Shown here: positions 5,995 to 6,349 of the stretch, piece by piece
Layout of the letters: every line of letters begins with the position of its first letter
Position numbering within the stretch: the stretch's first letter is position 1
Source: Acidobacteriaceae bacterium
GTDB taxonomy: Bacteria; Acidobacteriota; Terriglobia; Terriglobales; Acidobacteriaceae
Assembly: GCA_003135495.1 (NCBI GenBank)
Contig: PLBX01000160.1
Coordinates: 1-6,349, forward strand
Length of the DNA stretch: 6,349 nt
Direction: 5' to 3'
The notes under the pieces: model-generated
Seen by the model: the letters and a program-made list of their open reading frames with translations, nothing else
Databases searched by the model: none
What the model was told of the DNA's origin: nothing
Translations under genes and position numbers: made by a program

Positions 5995-6349
5995 GTGCAT
6001 CGTTTAGGCCACACGCGCAGTTCGCAACAAACGAGTCATGTTTTACTGACGCCGGACACGTTTGTTCGCATTACTCTACCTGGAATGAAGGGCTGCTCGG
6101 CAATCGTGCACACATCTCCCGCGATGGGCGCTGGTTTTGCCCAGTACGTAGCGGAGTTTGAAGTAGGCGGTGAACTGGGCGGAACGAATGCGCAGCGATT
6201 TATTTTTGTGATGGAGGGGGCGGTCAAATTGGAGACCGACGACGGGCGTCACGAACTCCGCACGCGTGGTTATGCTTACGTCCCTCAAGGATTCAAGCAC
6301 CGGATTACAGCGGCAGAAAGTAGCCGGGTTGCGGTGATCGAAAAAATGT
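5995..6349 (+). CDS. allE: (S)-ureidoglycine aminohydrolase, N-terminal cupin half (3' end outside window)
   Basis: Converts S-ureidoglycine to S-ureidoglycolate and ammonia, the step after allantoate amidohydrolase. The 118 visible residues are the first cupin domain of a bicupin normally about 250-280 aa. The protein begins (V)HRLGHTRSS and continues with HVLLTPDTFVRITLPG, then SPAMGAGFAQYVAEF, NAQRFIFVMEGAVKLETDDG and YAYVPQGFKHRI. This order (LG-T, TPD-FV, LPG, P-MGA-F-QY, RF-FV-EG, Y-P) is that of YlbA/AllE-type proteins. It uses a GTG start 1 nt after the allantoate amidohydrolase stop, with GAGGA at 5984-5988. The metal ligands of the family lie in the C-terminal cupin, which is outside the window, so catalytic competence cannot be judged. 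Tight coupling to allC supports the role. Confidence 0.85.
   Translation, partial: MHRLGHTRSSQQTSHVLLTPDTFVRITLPGMKGCSAIVHTSPAMGAGFAQYVAEFEVGGELGGTNAQRFIFVMEGAVKLETDDGRHELRTRGYAYVPQGFKHRITAAESSRVAVIEKM

Overview
The window is a single-strand (+) cluster for oxidative purine catabolism, xanthine to urate to allantoin and on to the ureides. Seven genes lie head to tail with no opposing gene. The first and last are cut by the window edges. The organism cannot be named from sequence alone. Moderately G+C-rich coding sequence, the gene order, the OHCU-decarboxylase sequence style and the repeat types suggest a soil bacterium, most likely Acidobacteriota (inference, moderate confidence).

Layout. 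Positions 1-3375 hold a three-part xanthine dehydrogenase: the molybdopterin subunit (3' part only), the two-[2Fe-2S] subunit and the FAD subunit. The FAD subunit is fused in frame to a complete OHCU decarboxylase domain. Positions 3372-4564 hold 5-hydroxyisourate (HIU) hydrolase and urate oxidase. A 160-bp gap (4565-4724) contains degenerate short repeats and a GTGTCC hairpin set. Positions 4725-5993 encode an M20-family allantoate amidohydrolase. From 5995 to the end runs the N-terminal cupin half of (S)-ureidoglycine aminohydrolase.

How the genes work together. Xanthine dehydrogenase makes urate, urate oxidase makes 5-hydroxyisourate, HIU hydrolase makes OHCU, and the decarboxylase domain makes S-allantoin. 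Allantoinase is not in the window. The last two enzymes then take allantoate to S-ureidoglycine and S-ureidoglycolate, releasing ammonia. Most junctions are ATGA overlaps or gaps of 1-2 nt, so genes 1-5 look like one translationally coupled operon. The allantoate and ureidoglycine genes form a second tight pair after the 160-bp spacer.

The most unusual point is the FAD-subunit/OHCU-decarboxylase fusion. Its linker is encoded by a perfect 13-bp palindrome (2788-2820, 33 bp, exactly 11 codons). The palindrome's loop carries a Shine-Dalgarno-like AAGGA placed correctly for an internal ATG at 2812. I see no evidence of a wholly new system; the interest lies in this junction.
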